From Alteromonadaceae bacterium (GTDB taxonomy: Bacteria; Pseudomonadota; Gammaproteobacteria; Enterobacterales; Alteromonadaceae), in the NCBI GenBank assembly GCA_027013165.1, contig JALUXV010000530.1, forward strand, positions 1 to 64,000: a DNA stretch of 64,000 nt, given 5' to 3'. Position numbers and translations under genes: made by a program. The notes below the pieces were generated by a model. It was not told the origin of the DNA, did no database searches, and was given only the letters and a program-made list of their open reading frames with translations. This document shows, one piece after another, positions 1 through 9,119 of the stretch (position 1 is the stretch's first letter; the number at the start of each line of letters is the position of its first letter).

Positions 1-1662
1 AGTCGGGTGTACGTCTCGAACCTCAAAGCCTGCACGTTCACGAGTAAGACCACCCGGGCCTAATGCAGAAATACGACGCTTGTGCGTAACTTCTGAAAGC
101 GGGTTGTTTTGGTCCATGAACTGAGAAAGCTGTGAAGAACCAAAGAACTCTTTAACCGCTGCCGAAATAGGCTTAGCGTTAATAAGGTCCTGAGGCATTA
201 CGTTGTCTAGGTCACCAAGGCTAAGACGCTCTTTAACGGCACGTTCTACACGTACTAGACCAACGCGGAATTGGTTTTCAGCCATTTCGCCCACAGAGCG
301 AATACGGCGGTTACCCAAGTGATCGATGTCATCAACTTCATCTTTACCGTCACGGATTTGAATAAGCTGCTTCATTACATCGATAATGTCATCTTTGTCT
401 AGTGTACCAGCACCAAGCTGGTCTTCACGACCAAGACGACGGTTAAACTTCATACGACCTACCGACGACAAGTCATAACGCTCGTCAGAGAAGAATAGGT
501 TGTCGAATAAGGTTTCTGCTGCATCTTTCGTTGGCGGCTCACCAGGACGCATCATACGATAGATTTCAACTAGCGCTTCAAGGCGGTTAGTTGATGAATC
601 AATGCGAACCGTGTCAGAGATGTATGAACCGTGATCTAGTTCGTTAATGTAAAGCGTCGCAAACTCTTTGATACCTGCTTGGCTTAGTGCCGCCAAGTTT
701 TCAAGTGTCAATTCGTCATTTGCACTTACAATAACTTCACCAGTGTCTTCATTAACGTATGTGGCACCATATACTCGACCAATCAAATAGTCAGCTGGAA
801 CTTCTAGTTCAGTCATACCCGCTTTATCAAGAGAACGAGTGTGACGTGCAGAAATACGACGACCGCTTTCTACAACAACGTTACCTTCGTTATCTAAGAT
901 ATCGAACTGAGCCGTTTCACCACGTAGGCGATCTGGCACCATTTCCATCATTAGACGGTCGTTGTCGATGCGAACATTAACTTTATCGAAGAAAGTATCT
1001 AGGATTTCTTCGGTAGTCATTTCTAGTGCACGTAAGATGATAGTCGCAGGTAATTTACGACGACGGTCAATACGTACAAATAGGTTATCTTTTGGATCGA
1101 ACTCAAAGTCTAGCCATGAACCACGGTAAGGAATAACACGTGCGTTATATAACACCTTACCAGAAGAGTGAGTTTTACCCTTGTCATGGTCAAAGAACAC
1201 ACCAGGTGAACGGTGTAACTGAGATACAATAACACGCTCGGTACCATTGATAACGAACGTACCGTTCTCTGTCATCAATGGGATTTCGCCCATGTACACT
1301 TCTTGTTCTTTAATGTCTTTTACGGTACCTGGGGCAGCGTCTTTATCAAATAACACTAACCGTAGTTTTACTCTTAATGGAGCAGAGAAAGTGACACCGC
1401 GAATTTGACATTCTTTAACGTCAAATACCGGCTCACCCAGGCGATAGCTTACATACTGAAGCTCTGAATTACCTGAGTAACTTTTGATTGGAAAAACGGA
1501 ACGAAATGCTGCTTCCAAACCGTATTGAGCTTCCGGATCGGTCTCAATAAACTTTTTGAAAGAATCAAGCTGAATTGAAAGAAGGTATGGAATTTCCAAT
1601 ACCTGTGGGCGTTTGCCAAAATCCTTACGGATACGTTTCTTTTCGCTATAAGAGTAAACCAT
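1..1662 (-). CDS. rpoB: RNA polymerase beta subunit, N-terminal part (runs off the window)
   Basis: Translating the minus strand from the ATG at 1660-1662 gives [19 protein letters not shown], the typical gammaproteobacterial RpoB N-terminus, and the frame stays open to base 1 (554 codons). It is missing from the ORF track only because its stop lies outside the window. The product is the catalytic beta subunit of RNA polymerase. The protrusion and lobe regions are present, and the rifampicin cluster near residues 505-535 reads [20 protein letters not shown], which looks like the sensitive wild-type form. It lies 291 bases downstream of rplL behind an attenuator-like hairpin, as in the classical rplKAJL-rpoBC arrangement; rpoC should follow outside the window. 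Confidence 0.98.
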   Translation of the reverse strand, partial: MVYSYSEKKRIRKDFGKRPQVLEIPYLLSIQLDSFKKFIETDPEAQYGLEAAFRSVFPIKSYSGNSELQYVSYRLGEPVFDVKECQIRGVTFSAPLRVKLRLVLFDKDAAPGTVKDIKEQEVYMGEIPLMTENGTFVINGTERVIVSQLHRSPGVFFDHDKGKTHSSGKVLYNARVIPYRGSWLDFEFDPKDNLFVRIDRRRKLPATIILRALEMTTEEILDTFFDKVNVRIDNDRLMMEMVPDRLRGETAQFDILDNEGNVVVESGRRISARHTRSLDKAGMTELEVPADYLIGRVYGATYVNEDTGEVIVSANDELTLENLAALSQAGIKEFATLYINELDHGSYISDTVRIDSSTNRLEALVEIYRMMRPGEPPTKDAAETLFDNLFFSDERYDLSSVGRMKFNRRLGREDQLGAGTLDKDDIIDVMKQLIQIRDGKDEVDDIDHLGNRRIRSVGEMAENQFRVGLVRVERAVKERLSLGDLDNVMPQDLINAKPISAAVKEFFGSSQLSQFMDQNNPLSEVTHKRRISALGPGGLTRERAGFEVRDVHPT

Positions 1663-1888
1663 GGGTTCCTCAGCCTGCTGATTTATGACCCAACCTGCTG
1701 TCTAATCCGGCGATTTGCCAGTTTAAACAACAAACTTCCACAACCCTTTTCCGGGCAATTACACCAGCATACAACAAAAATTAACCAATTATTAGTTAAC
1801 TTCTTGGTTTTATGCTTTTTTGGTGTTCCGGAGAGCACTAAAAGTGAGTGTAGTAAAGGGTTAAAAACTACACACCTATACAGCGCAA

Positions 1889-1920
1889 AAAGGCTGGTGG
1901 TCTAAAAAACCACCAGCCTT
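1889..1920 (-). terminator. rplL-rpoB intergenic attenuator hairpin
   Basis: Read on the minus strand, AAGGCTGGTGG pairs perfectly with CCACCAGCCTT across a 9-nt loop, and a T run follows. It sits just after the rplL stop and before rpoB. In Escherichia coli a partial terminator here lowers rpoBC transcription relative to the ribosomal genes, so the same role is inferred. Between the hairpin and rpoB (1663-1888) I see only AT-rich leader sequence. Confidence 0.8.
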
Positions 1921-1953
1921 GCCGTTTAAGGCAGGTAATCTGATTAGTTCAGA

Positions 1954-2328
1954 TTACTTGATTTCAACTTCAGCACCAGCTTCTTCAAGCTGCTTCTTAA
2001 GTTCTTCTGCTTCTTCTTTGCTTACGCCTTCTTTGATAGCTTTAGGAGCAGACTCAACTACTTCTTTAGCTTCTTTAAGACCTAGGCCAGTCGCGCCGCG
2101 AACTGCTTTGATTACTGCAACTTTGTTGCCACCGAATGAAGTCATAACAACGTCGAATTCAGTCTTTTCTTCTGCAGCTTCGCCAGCAGCAGCAGGACCA
2201 GCAGCTACTGCAACAGCAGCAGTCGCTTCAACGCCGAATTTTTCTTCAGCTGCTTCGATTAGCTCAACCAATTCCATAACTGGCATTTCAGCAATCGCGT
2301 TTAAGATATCTTCTTTAGTTAGAGCCAT
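1954..2328 (-). CDS. rplL: 50S ribosomal protein L7/L12
   Basis: This 124-residue protein has the three-part L7/L12 plan: an N-terminal dimerisation helix region ([15 protein letters not shown]), an Ala/Gly-rich hinge near residues 37-55, and the C-terminal domain that recruits translation factors ([23 protein letters not shown] region). It forms the ribosomal stalk on L10. The gene lies 57 bases after rplJ, the usual order, and is probably co-transcribed with it. A plus-strand ORF (1919-2359) is only the antisense shadow of its Ala-rich codons. Confidence 0.98.
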   Translation of the reverse strand: MALTKEDILNAIAEMPVMELVELIEAAEEKFGVEATAAVAVAAGPAAAGEAAEEKTEFDVVMTSFGGNKVAVIKAVRGATGLGLKEAKEVVESAPKAIKEGVSKEEAEELKKQLEEAGAEVEIK

Positions 2329-2385
2329 TTTCTCTAAACTCCTGGGTTTAAAATGTTAAAAAAATCAATATGCCAAAAACGGGAA

Positions 2386-2904
2386 TTACTTCTCGTCTTT
2401 GATCGCCGCCAATACGCGCACAAATTTGGTAGGTACTTCGTTGATTGTTTGAACGAATTTGCCCACCGGTGCTTTGAAGGTTGCAAGTAGTTTTGCAAGT
2501 GCTTCGTCGCGAGTTGGAAGTGAAGCAACTGCGTCCAATTTCTCTGGACCAAGTAGACCACTACCAATTGACAATGCTGTAACGTTCAACTTATCGTTTT
2601 GCTTTCCGAAGTCTTTGAAAAGACGTGCTGCACCACCTGGTGCATCGATCGAGAAGCCGTAGATAAGTGGGCCAGTTAGCGCGCTGTCTAAGTCTGCAAA
2701 TTTGCTGTCTGCCAATGCACGTTTAGCTAGTGTGTTACGGATAACCTTAAGGTATACGCCTTGTTCACGAGCTTTAACGCGTAGGTCAGTCAGTTCTGCA
2801 ACTTCCATCCCACGGTATTCAGCGACGGCAACGGATAGAGCGCGAGACGCAACTTCAGATACTTCTGCTACGATCTCTTTCTTTGCTGCTAAACCTAGTG
2901 CCAC
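2386..2904 (-). CDS. rplJ: 50S ribosomal protein L10
   Basis: L10 anchors the L7/L12 dimers on 23S rRNA, and the L10-L12 complex represses its own mRNA. The sequence [20 protein letters not shown] and the internal [15 protein letters not shown] match the family. The ORF track begins at a GTG at 2913. The next GTG, at 2902-2904, sits 6 nt after AGAGGTG and gives the expected start VALGLAAKK, so I chose 2904 (172 residues). The long untranslated leader upstream contains the L10 binding site. Confidence 0.95.
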   Translation of the reverse strand: MALGLAAKKEIVAEVSEVASRALSVAVAEYRGMEVAELTDLRVKAREQGVYLKVIRNTLAKRALADSKFADLDSALTGPLIYGFSIDAPGGAARLFKDFGKQNDKLNVTALSIGSGLLGPEKLDAVASLPTRDEALAKLLATFKAPVGKFVQTINEVPTKFVRVLAAIKDEK

Positions 2905-3014
2905 TGAGTTCACCTCTTTGTATCTGACTTTGTAGGCAGTTAACTGCTTACGCCATCAGGGTTCACAGATTGATACCAACAGTATGAAGGTACCGCTCTA
3001 CGGTGTTTGTTACC

Positions 3015-3125
3015 CCAGAGAGTCTGAGTCAAACCACCGTCTGCGCAGGTTGTTCTATTAAGCAGTGTGTTATACGTGAAAGTTCTCTTACCTCTTTCAC
3101 CACACCGCACCTGCGGTCTTGGACG
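3015..3125 (-). promoter_or_regulatory. L10 leader (autoregulatory mRNA element)
   Basis: The 305-base gap between rplA and rplJ holds no gene. On the minus strand it contains CCAAGACCGCAGGTG and, about 70 nt later, CCTGCGCAGACGGTG, which pair (ACCGCAGG with CCTGCGCAGACGGT). From memory this matches the conserved core of the enterobacterial L10 leader bound by L10(L12)4. Binding would repress translation of rplJ and rplL. The exact ends are approximate. Confidence 0.8.
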
Positions 3126-3209
3126 GGAGTCGCCAATCAGCACTGCTGTTTCGACAACTCCAACCCATAACCTTTACAGAGAAATCGGTTGTTACACCGA
3201 CAGGGTAAA

Positions 3210-3905
3210 TTAAAGACCTACAGAAGCCTTATCTAGAGATACACCAGCACCCATAGTAGTGCTTAGGCTGATCTTCTTGATGTATGTACCTTTAGCAGAA
3301 GAAGGCTTAGCTTTCTTCAATGCTTCAAGTAGTGCTTCAAGGTTTTCTTGAATTTGATTTGCTTCGAACGCGATCTTACCAATGCTTGCATGGATGATAC
3401 CGTTCTTGTCATTTCTGTAGCGAACCTGACCAGCTTTTGCGTTCTTAACCGCAGTAGCTACGTCTGGAGTTACAGTACCTGTTTTAGGGTTAGGCATAAG
3501 GCCACGTGGACCAAGAATTTGACCTAGTTGACCAACAACGCGCATCGCGTCTGGGCTAGCAACTACTACGTCAAAGTTCATTTCGCCTTTCTTAACTTGC
3601 TCAGCTAGGTCTTCCATACCAACGATGTCAGCACCTGCTTCTTTAGCAGCTTCAGCGTTTGCACCTTGAGTGAAAACAGCAACGCGAACTTCTTTACCAG
3701 TACCGTTTGGTAGTACAGTTGCACCACGTACGTTTTGGTCAGATTTCTTAGCGTCGATACCAAGGTTTACAGCAACGTCTACACTTTCAGCGAACTTAGC
3801 AGTTGCTAGTTCTTTAAGAAGTGCTACTGCTTCGTTGATTTCGTACTCTTTAGTCGCATCAACTTTTTCGCGGATTACGCGAGCGCGTTTAGTTAGTTTA
3901 GCCAT
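3210..3905 (-). CDS. rplA: 50S ribosomal protein L1
   Basis: At 231 residues this is the normal L1 length. It starts [16 protein letters not shown] and carries the conserved domain II stretch [22 protein letters not shown]1 forms the mobile stalk near the ribosomal E site and, in relatives, represses translation of the rplK-rplA mRNA. It starts 4 bases after the rplK stop, so the two are co-transcribed and probably translationally coupled. Confidence 0.98.
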   Translation of the reverse strand: MAKLTKRARVIREKVDATKEYEINEAVALLKELATAKFAESVDVAVNLGIDAKKSDQNVRGATVLPNGTGKEVRVAVFTQGANAEAAKEAGADIVGMEDLAEQVKKGEMNFDVVVASPDAMRVVGQLGQILGPRGLMPNPKTGTVTPDVATAVKNAKAGQVRYRNDKNGIIHASIGKIAFEANQIQENLEALLEALKKAKPSSAKGTYIKKISLSTTMGAGVSLDKASVGL

Positions 3906-3909
3906 TCGA

Positions 3910-4338
3910 TTAGTCCTCTACGTTCAAGCCCATTGAGCGAGCAGAACCCGCGATAGTGCGTACCGCTGCATCAAGGTCAGCTGCAGTAAGGTCTGGCTCT
4001 TTAGTTTTTGCAATCTCTTCCAACTGAGCGCGAGTAACTTTACCCACTTTTTCAGTGTTAGGACGGCCAGAACCACTCTTAATGCCAGCAGCTTTCTTAA
4101 GAAGGTAAGATGCAGGAGGAGTTTTGGTTTCGAATGTGAAAGAGCGATCTTCGTAAACAGTAATTTCTACTGGTACTGGAGCGCCTTTCTCAAGGCTATC
4201 AGTTTTCGCGTTGAAAGCCTTACAGAATTCCATGATGTTAACACCGTGTTGACCTAGTGCAGGACCAACCGGTGGACTTGGGTTTGCAGCACCCGCTGCA
4301 ACCTGTAGCTTAATTAAGCCAGTTACTTTTTTAGCCAT
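3910..4338 (-). CDS. rplK: 50S ribosomal protein L11
   Basis: This 142-residue protein begins [20 protein letters not shown] and contains the proline-rich [20 protein letters not shown] segment typical of L11. L11 forms part of the GTPase-associated centre and is needed for RelA activation during the stringent response. It is the first gene of the rplKAJL cluster and has its own promoter about 90 bases upstream. Confidence 0.98.
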   Translation of the reverse strand: MAKKVTGLIKLQVAAGAANPSPPVGPALGQHGVNIMEFCKAFNAKTDSLEKGAPVPVEITVYEDRSFTFETKTPPASYLLKKAAGIKSGSGRPNTEKVGKVTRAQLEEIAKTKEPDLTAADLDAAVRTIAGSARSMGLNVED

Positions 4339-4425
4339 TTTAATGCTCTCTTTTGGGTCTAACGCCTCGCAAGTAATGAGTTTACCTGCTCGAACGGCTT
4401 CCCGTTTCCGTATAAAAGGGCGCGT

Positions 4426-4454
4426 AGTATATAGGGTGATTAATTGCTATGCAA
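4426..4454 (-). promoter_or_regulatory. rplK promoter (sigma-70 type)
   Basis: On the minus strand TTGCAT and TATACT are separated by 17 bases and followed by a GC-rich discriminator ACGCGCCC, as is usual for stringently controlled ribosomal promoters. The predicted start lies roughly 80 bases upstream of the rplK ATG. The rest of 4339-4566 shows no gene. Confidence 0.65.
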
Positions 4455-4566
4455 GTTTGAATATGGTGAAAAAACGATCTTTTGTCTGCTAATCAGCTAA
4501 CTTCTAGTTTTAGCAGTGTAAGGCTGTTGAGTATCGCGGTAGTTTACACAATAAAGTATCCTAACT

Positions 4567-5631
4567 TTAAAGAGCTGGCGCCTGTAAGTTCCGTACCGAA
4601 TAAAACACTTCGTTAGCCAATTGGCGGGATTCTTGTCCAAACAACCTCTGCGGCCTGTGTGCTAAATTATCACTGATACAAGCTAGTGATACATCGTGGC
4701 ATTCCTTTAACGCACTATCTAACCACATGGCGTTGATAAACCCTTCAAATTGACCTCGAGTTAATCTTTCGAACTTTTCACTTGCTAGTGCTCTAAAAAG
4801 GGTACATTCGTCGAAATCACATCTATTCGGATCTGGAACAACCTCGCTAAAAAACACTTTCGCGTTATGTGGAATATGGGGAAGAATATGGTCACTGGCG
4901 GCAAATGATACACTTGCAAATATTAGGTCTGGTCGATGGGGGAAGGTCTGCTGAATAATTTCAACCAATGGTGCGTAAGTTCCAATGAATACTACAACAT
5001 CTATATCAGCGGTTATCAATGCCTGTACTGAATCTGTCACATAATGACTATTTCGTTTAACTCTAGGTAACAGGATTGGGCTAAGGTTGTGATTGTGTAG
5101 TTCTTGCTCAAAGTATTTTGTAAAACTTAGCCCGTAGTCATCGGCTTGCAGAATGAGCCCTACCCGTTTCAACCCCAACTGCTCTATTAAATATTGGGTG
5201 TGAAAACGCGCCTCTTGCTGATAGCTAGCTCGTAGATTAAATACATGCTTAGCTTGGGGTTCTCTTAGGAAGTCTGCGCCAGTAAACGGGGTAATAAGTA
5301 ATACTGGTAAATTAAGTATATGATTCAAAATGGCTTTTGACGTTGGTGTGCCTACAAAGTTAACCAATAAATTGTAGTCATTTTCTATAAAGCCTTTGGT
5401 GTTGATCACCGCCTGTTCAGGCTCATAACCATCGTTTTCAAACTTGAAATCCACCGGACTTGCCGACGATTGTGAAAAGTAAAGTTGGGCACCGTCATTT
5501 AGATCTTGTCCTAACTTTTGTGCTGGACCATGGGTAACATTAGATACCGCAAGTACGGGGAACATCTGTTCGGCAATTGCAAGGCTTGCATTTAGAGTAG
5601 CGACAAAAACAAAAAGCAATAATTTGTGCAA
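4567..5631 (-). CDS. Type 1 periplasmic binding protein (branched-chain amino acid ABC substrate-binding-like)
   Basis: The protein has a signal peptide (HKLLLFVFVATLNASLAIA, then EQ) and a two-lobe type 1 periplasmic fold like LivJ or the binding part of receptors: GQDLNDGAQLYF near residue 45, a VNFVGTPTSKAIL segment, and the second lobe after GLKRVGLILQADDYG. The ORF track starts at an ATG at 5652, but a TTG at 5629-5631 is preceded by GGAG at 5 nt and places the signal peptide at the N-terminus, so I chose it (354 residues). No ABC permease or ATPase is adjacent. It lies alone between nusG and rplK, where relatives such as E. coli have no gene. Ligand and partner are unknown; it may serve sensing rather than transport. 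Confidence 0.75.
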   Translation of the reverse strand: MHKLLLFVFVATLNASLAIAEQMFPVLAVSNVTHGPAQKLGQDLNDGAQLYFSQSSASPVDFKFENDGYEPEQAVINTKGFIENDYNLLVNFVGTPTSKAILNHILNLPVLLITPFTGADFLREPQAKHVFNLRASYQQEARFHTQYLIEQLGLKRVGLILQADDYGLSFTKYFEQELHNHNLSPILLPRVKRNSHYVTDSVQALITADIDVVVFIGTYAPLVEIIQQTFPHRPDLIFASVSFAASDHILPHIPHNAKVFFSEVVPDPNRCDFDECTLFRALASEKFERLTRGQFEGFINAMWLDSALKECHDVSLACISDNLAHRPQRLFGQESRQLANEVFYSVRNLQAPAL

Positions 5632-5810
5632 GGTAACTCCAGCGTCAACCATAAAACGAACAACTACTTACATAAGTGTAGCCAACCATAGCAAACTTAG
5701 CTTAACAAATGACCGATATTTTTTACTCGGCCTCTTATTATTTTACTAACTTATTCAACATTCAATGCTGAAAATCGCAAGTCATTCATAAGTTGCCGTT
5801 GAACGCCTAA

Positions 5811-5838
5811 AAAAAAACCTGCCGAAGCAGGTTTTTCA
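5811..5838 (-). terminator. Terminator after nusG
   Basis: On the minus strand AAAACCTGC-TTCG-GCAGGTTTT is followed by a T run; the TTCG loop closed by C-G is a very stable tetraloop. It lies about 20 bases after the nusG stop and separates secE-nusG from the binding-protein gene. Confidence 0.9.
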
Positions 5839-5856
5839 TAAAAGATGAGCTTATTT

Positions 5857-6402
5857 CTAGCCTTTCTCGACTTGACCAAACTCTAGGTCTACTGGTGTAG
5901 AACGACCGAAGATAAGTACCGATACTTTTACGCGGCTCTTTTCGTAGTCTACTTCTTCTACCACACCATTGAAATCTGCAAACGGGCCGTCGATAACGCG
6001 AACCACTTCGCCCGGCTCGAACAATGTCTTCGGCTTTGGCTTATCAACAGACTCTTCAAGACGATTCAAGATAGCATCTGCTTCTTTTTGCGTGATTGGC
6101 ATAGGGCGATCAGATGTACCACCGATGAACCCTAATACACGAGGAACGCTTTTCACCAAGTGCCATGAATCTTCATTCATGTCCATTTCTACCAAAACGT
6201 AACCTGGGTAGAACTTACGCTCAGACTTACGCTTTTGGCCTGCACGCATTTCAACCACTTCTTCAGTAGGTACAAGTACCTGACCAAAGTGGTCTTCCAT
6301 GTTGTGCATTTTAATATATTCAAGAAGGGTCTTTTTTACACGCGACTCATACTGTGAATAGGCTTGTACCACGTACCATCTTTTTTTGCTTTCTTCAGAC
6401 AT
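5857..6402 (-). CDS. nusG: Transcription termination/antitermination factor NusG
   Basis: This 181-residue protein begins [19 protein letters not shown], the NusG NGN domain, with [19 protein letters not shown] and FIGG following. A KOW domain occupies the end ([19 protein letters not shown]). NusG binds RNA polymerase, reduces pausing, assists Rho and links transcription to ribosomes. It starts 6 bases after secE, with which it forms an operon. Confidence 0.98.
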   Translation of the reverse strand: MSEESKKRWYVVQAYSQYESRVKKTLLEYIKMHNMEDHFGQVLVPTEEVVEMRAGQKRKSERKFYPGYVLVEMDMNEDSWHLVKSVPRVLGFIGGTSDRPMPITQKEADAILNRLEESVDKPKPKTLFEPGEVVRVIDGPFADFNGVVEEVDYEKSRVKVSVLIFGRSTPVDLEFGQVEKG

Positions 6403-6408
6403 ACGATT

Positions 6409-6789
6409 TTATGCTCCTATACCAGTAATAAAGCCAACAACGCGAACGATGATGCCATCCAATCCCCAAAGAATCAGTGCCATTACCAGTGTAGCTGCTA
6501 ATACGATAAGCGTTGTTTGATTCGCTTCTTGACGTGTAGGCCAGATAACCTTACGAACTTCAATACGCGACTCTTTCGCAAAACTTAAAAATGCAGCGCC
6601 TTTCTCAGTGGTTGCAGCAATAAAGCCAGCAATAACCACAGCAACAACCGCGGCAATGGCACGGTATAACACTGATACATCGTTGCTTAGCATTGAATTA
6701 GCGGTAACAACTCCAGCTAACAATGCAAAAACCACTACCCATTTTAACATGTCCAATGGGTTGGACTGATTTTCCGTTTTTTCGCTCAT
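6409..6789 (-). CDS. secE: Preprotein translocase subunit SecE
   Basis: This 126-residue membrane protein has three hydrophobic segments (roughly 15-33, 40-58 and 92-120), as in the long gammaproteobacterial SecE. The conserved amphipathic stretch FAKESRIEVRKVIWPTRQE precedes the last segment. It clamps SecY in the inner-membrane translocon. It lies 60 bases downstream of tRNA-Trp and is probably co-transcribed with it and nusG. Confidence 0.97.
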   Translation of the reverse strand: MSEKTENQSNPLDMLKWVVVFALLAGVVTANSMLSNDVSVLYRAIAAVVAVVIAGFIAATTEKGAAFLSFAKESRIEVRKVIWPTRQEANQTTLIVLAATLVMALILWGLDGIIVRVVGFITGIGA

Positions 6790-6849
6790 GTCACGATCCT
6801 AGCACTACAGCGTCAGTAAAACTCACGCTTGCTACGTAAGTTATTAATT

Positions 6850-6926
6850 TGGCAGGGGTGGAGGGACTCGAACCCCCAACCATCGGTTTTGGAGACCGCT
6901 GTTCTACCAATTCGAACTACACCCCT
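6850..6926 (-). tRNA. trpT: tRNA-Trp (anticodon CCA)
   Basis: The minus strand folds as a 77-nt tRNA: the acceptor AGGGGTG pairs with CACCCCT, and the 3' GCCA end is encoded. The anticodon loop reads CTCCAAA with anticodon CCA, and the T arm contains GGTTCGAGTCC. The spurious ORF 6829-7089 (GWRDSNPQPSVLETAVL) is the usual false translation of tRNA sequence. It leads the tRNA-secE-nusG transcript. Confidence 0.98.
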
Positions 6927-7017
6927 GTGGCGTTTTTCAACAAATTTTAATTACACTACCCTTGGGAACATTGCTGCTTTTCGTTGGAAAGTGCGGTATC
7001 GCAAGGGAGGGACGCGT

Positions 7018-7045
7018 ATTATACTTAACCACTTACAAGTTACAA
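7018..7045 (-). promoter_or_regulatory. Promoter of tRNA-Trp/secE/nusG
   Basis: On the minus strand TTGTAA and TATAAT are spaced by 16 bases and followed by ACGCGTCCC, a GC-rich discriminator typical of stable-RNA promoters under stringent control. It lies about 90 bases upstream of the tRNA 5' end. Confidence 0.75.
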
Positions 7046-7080
7046 GGGGTTTATTTACAGCGCGCGCCTTGGCGATGGCG

Positions 7081-8922
7081 CTACTCTAGCCCTATGAACC
7101 CACCGGTTTGATGCGCCCAAAGCTTAGCGTAAATACCGTTGTAGGCAATAAGCTCACTGTGAGTGCCTTCTTCAACAATTTGACCTTTATCCAGCACGAG
7201 TAAACGGTCCATCTGGGCAATAGTGGAAAGCCTATGAGCAATGGCAAGTACGGTTTTGCCTTCCATTACGGTATCAAGACAAGTTTGGATAGCCGCTTCC
7301 ACTTCAGAATCAAGGGCAGATGTTGCTTCGTCCAATACCAGCACCGGTGCATCTTTCAATAATACTCGAGCGATTGCGATGCGTTGACGCTGACCACCTG
7401 AGAGTTTTACTCCACGCTCCCCAACATGGGCATCGTATCCCGTGCGACCTTTACTGTCAGTGAGCGATTGAATAAATTCATGGGCTTCAGCTTGTTTAGC
7501 CGCCTGTATCATATCTTCTTCAGATGCGTCCGTTCTACCGTAAAGAATGTTGTCTCGTACCGAGCGATGCATGAGCGCGGTATCTTGGGTAACCATACTG
7601 ATATTCGCTCGCAAGCTTTCTTGCGCGACTTCGTCTATCTTACGCCCGTCAATTGCTATGCTTCCATGTTGAATGTCGTAAAAACGCATCAATAGGTTGA
7701 CTAAGGTTGATTTACCCGCACCCGAACGACCGACTAGTCCGACTTTTTCGCCCGCTTTAATGTTTACATTCAGTTTATCAAACACCTTGATGGGTAAATT
7801 GTTGGCTCCGGCATAGGAAAAGTCGACCTTGTCGAAAATAATTTCACCTTTAGATACGCTAACCGGCGGTGCTTCTGGCATATCTTTAACTGAGATTGGC
7901 TTAGCTAGTGTGTTCATTCCATCTTGCACAGTTCCCAGATTTTCAAACAATCCAGACACTTCCCACATGATCCAATGAGACATACCGTTCAAACGTAAAC
8001 ACAGACTAATCGCTATGGCGATATCGCCCGGAGAAACACTGTTGTGCAACCATAAATAAACAGACATCGCACCCACAGCAAATATCAAGATGGCGTTGGC
8101 CATCTCGACACAAAATTCAAGCACGGTCACCAATCTCATTTGGGGATAAACTGTCTTTAAAAATCCGTCCATGCTTTCTTTGGCATAATCGGCTTCCCGT
8201 CTACTGTGAGAAAACAGTTTTACCGTGGTGATGTTGGTGTAGCTATCGACAATGCGCCCCGTCATCAGTGATCGGGCATCCGCTTGCTTCTGCGATACCT
8301 CTTTGAGTTTTGGCACAAGCACTCGAAGAATTCCCAAGTAGACCAAAAGCCATATAACCAGTGGCATAGCCAAGCGCCAATCGGTACTCATGACAAGCAC
8401 AACAACAGAAATAAAGTACACGCTTACGTATACCAGAAGGTCTAGTACCTTGGTGACTGTCTCTCGAACAGACAACGCGGTTTGCATGACTTTTGTAGCG
8501 ACCCTACCTGCGAATTCATTGTGAAAGAAAGATAAACTTTGCCCCAACAAATAACGATGTGCCTGCCAACGAATGCGCATGGGGTAATTACCCATAAGAG
8601 ATTGACGAGAGAACAACGAACGCAGCAGCACAAACAGTGGAATAAACACCACTACAGTTAGGCCCATCACAATTAATGTCCATTTATTTTCGCTTAAAAA
8701 ATCTTCCCGATTGTATTGAGCGAACAAATCCACCAGCTCGCCCAAAAACCCGAAAAGCGCAACTTCAAGCATAGCTACCGTAGCACTGAGCAAAGAAACC
8801 GTCAGAATCACACCCCACATACCCTCGGTGTAATACTTACAGAAGGCAACTATTCCCGTGGGTGGCTGCGCTGGCTTTTTGTCTGGAAAGGGTTGGGTGA
8901 GCTTTTCGAAAAAGGAAAACAT
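7081..8922 (-). CDS. ABC exporter, fused permease and ATPase
   Basis: The N-terminal half has about six membrane segments (ABC transmembrane type 1). The C-terminal half is a full ATPase with Walker A GRSGAGKS, signature LSGGQRQRIAIARVLL, Walker B VLVLDEATS and the H-loop AIAHRLST. This is the half-transporter (MsbA/multidrug) architecture, working as an inner-membrane homodimer or heterodimer. The ORF opens at 8985, but the ATG at 8922 (MFSFFEKLTQPF) gives the usual N-terminus (613 residues). No partner or adaptor is adjacent, and the substrate cannot be told. Confidence 0.85.
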   Translation of the reverse strand: MFSFFEKLTQPFPDKKPAQPPTGIVAFCKYYTEGMWGVILTVSLLSATVAMLEVALFGFLGELVDLFAQYNREDFLSENKWTLIVMGLTVVVFIPLFVLLRSLFSRQSLMGNYPMRIRWQAHRYLLGQSLSFFHNEFAGRVATKVMQTALSVRETVTKVLDLLVYVSVYFISVVVLVMSTDWRLAMPLVIWLLVYLGILRVLVPKLKEVSQKQADARSLMTGRIVDSYTNITTVKLFSHSRREADYAKESMDGFLKTVYPQMRLVTVLEFCVEMANAILIFAVGAMSVYLWLHNSVSPGDIAIAISLCLRLNGMSHWIMWEVSGLFENLGTVQDGMNTLAKPISVKDMPEAPPVSVSKGEIIFDKVDFSYAGANNLPIKVFDKLNVNIKAGEKVGLVGRSGAGKSTLVNLLMRFYDIQHGSIAIDGRKIDEVAQESLRANISMVTQDTALMHRSVRDNILYGRTDASEEDMIQAAKQAEAHEFIQSLTDSKGRTGYDAHVGERGVKLSGGQRQRIAIARVLLKDAPVLVLDEATSALDSEVEAAIQTCLDTVMEGKTVLAIAHRLSTIAQMDRLLVLDKGQIVEEGTHSELIAYNGIYAKLWAHQTGGFIGLE

Positions 8923-9119
8923 GTATATCTCGTGCTGCCTAAGCTTAACTGCATTTTGGCAATATTCTACACGAATTAATGACAAGCATATGAGTAAGCA
9001 CTAGATTTATTCGTTAAGTATCCAAGCGGCAGCGACTAATATACTTTTTACCCATAGGGAATTACTGCATAATGCGCCGGCTAAAAAATCAACCAAACTT
9101 ATTTTGATGGAAGATTAGT

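Noticed and set aside
60-150. Possible rifampicin-resistance substitution in rpoB
   Set aside because: Cluster I reads [20 protein letters not shown] with the usual sensitive residues; only a conservative Val in place of Ile is seen.
1919-2359. Plus-strand ORF of 146 codons, rich in Ala and Ser
   Set aside because: It is exactly antisense to rplL, whose Ala/Glu-rich codons keep the opposite frame open; no ribosome site or family likeness.
6829-7089. Plus-strand ORF with GWRDSNPQPSVLETAVLPIRTTP
   Set aside because: The peptide is the antisense translation of tRNA-Trp, a common false annotation.
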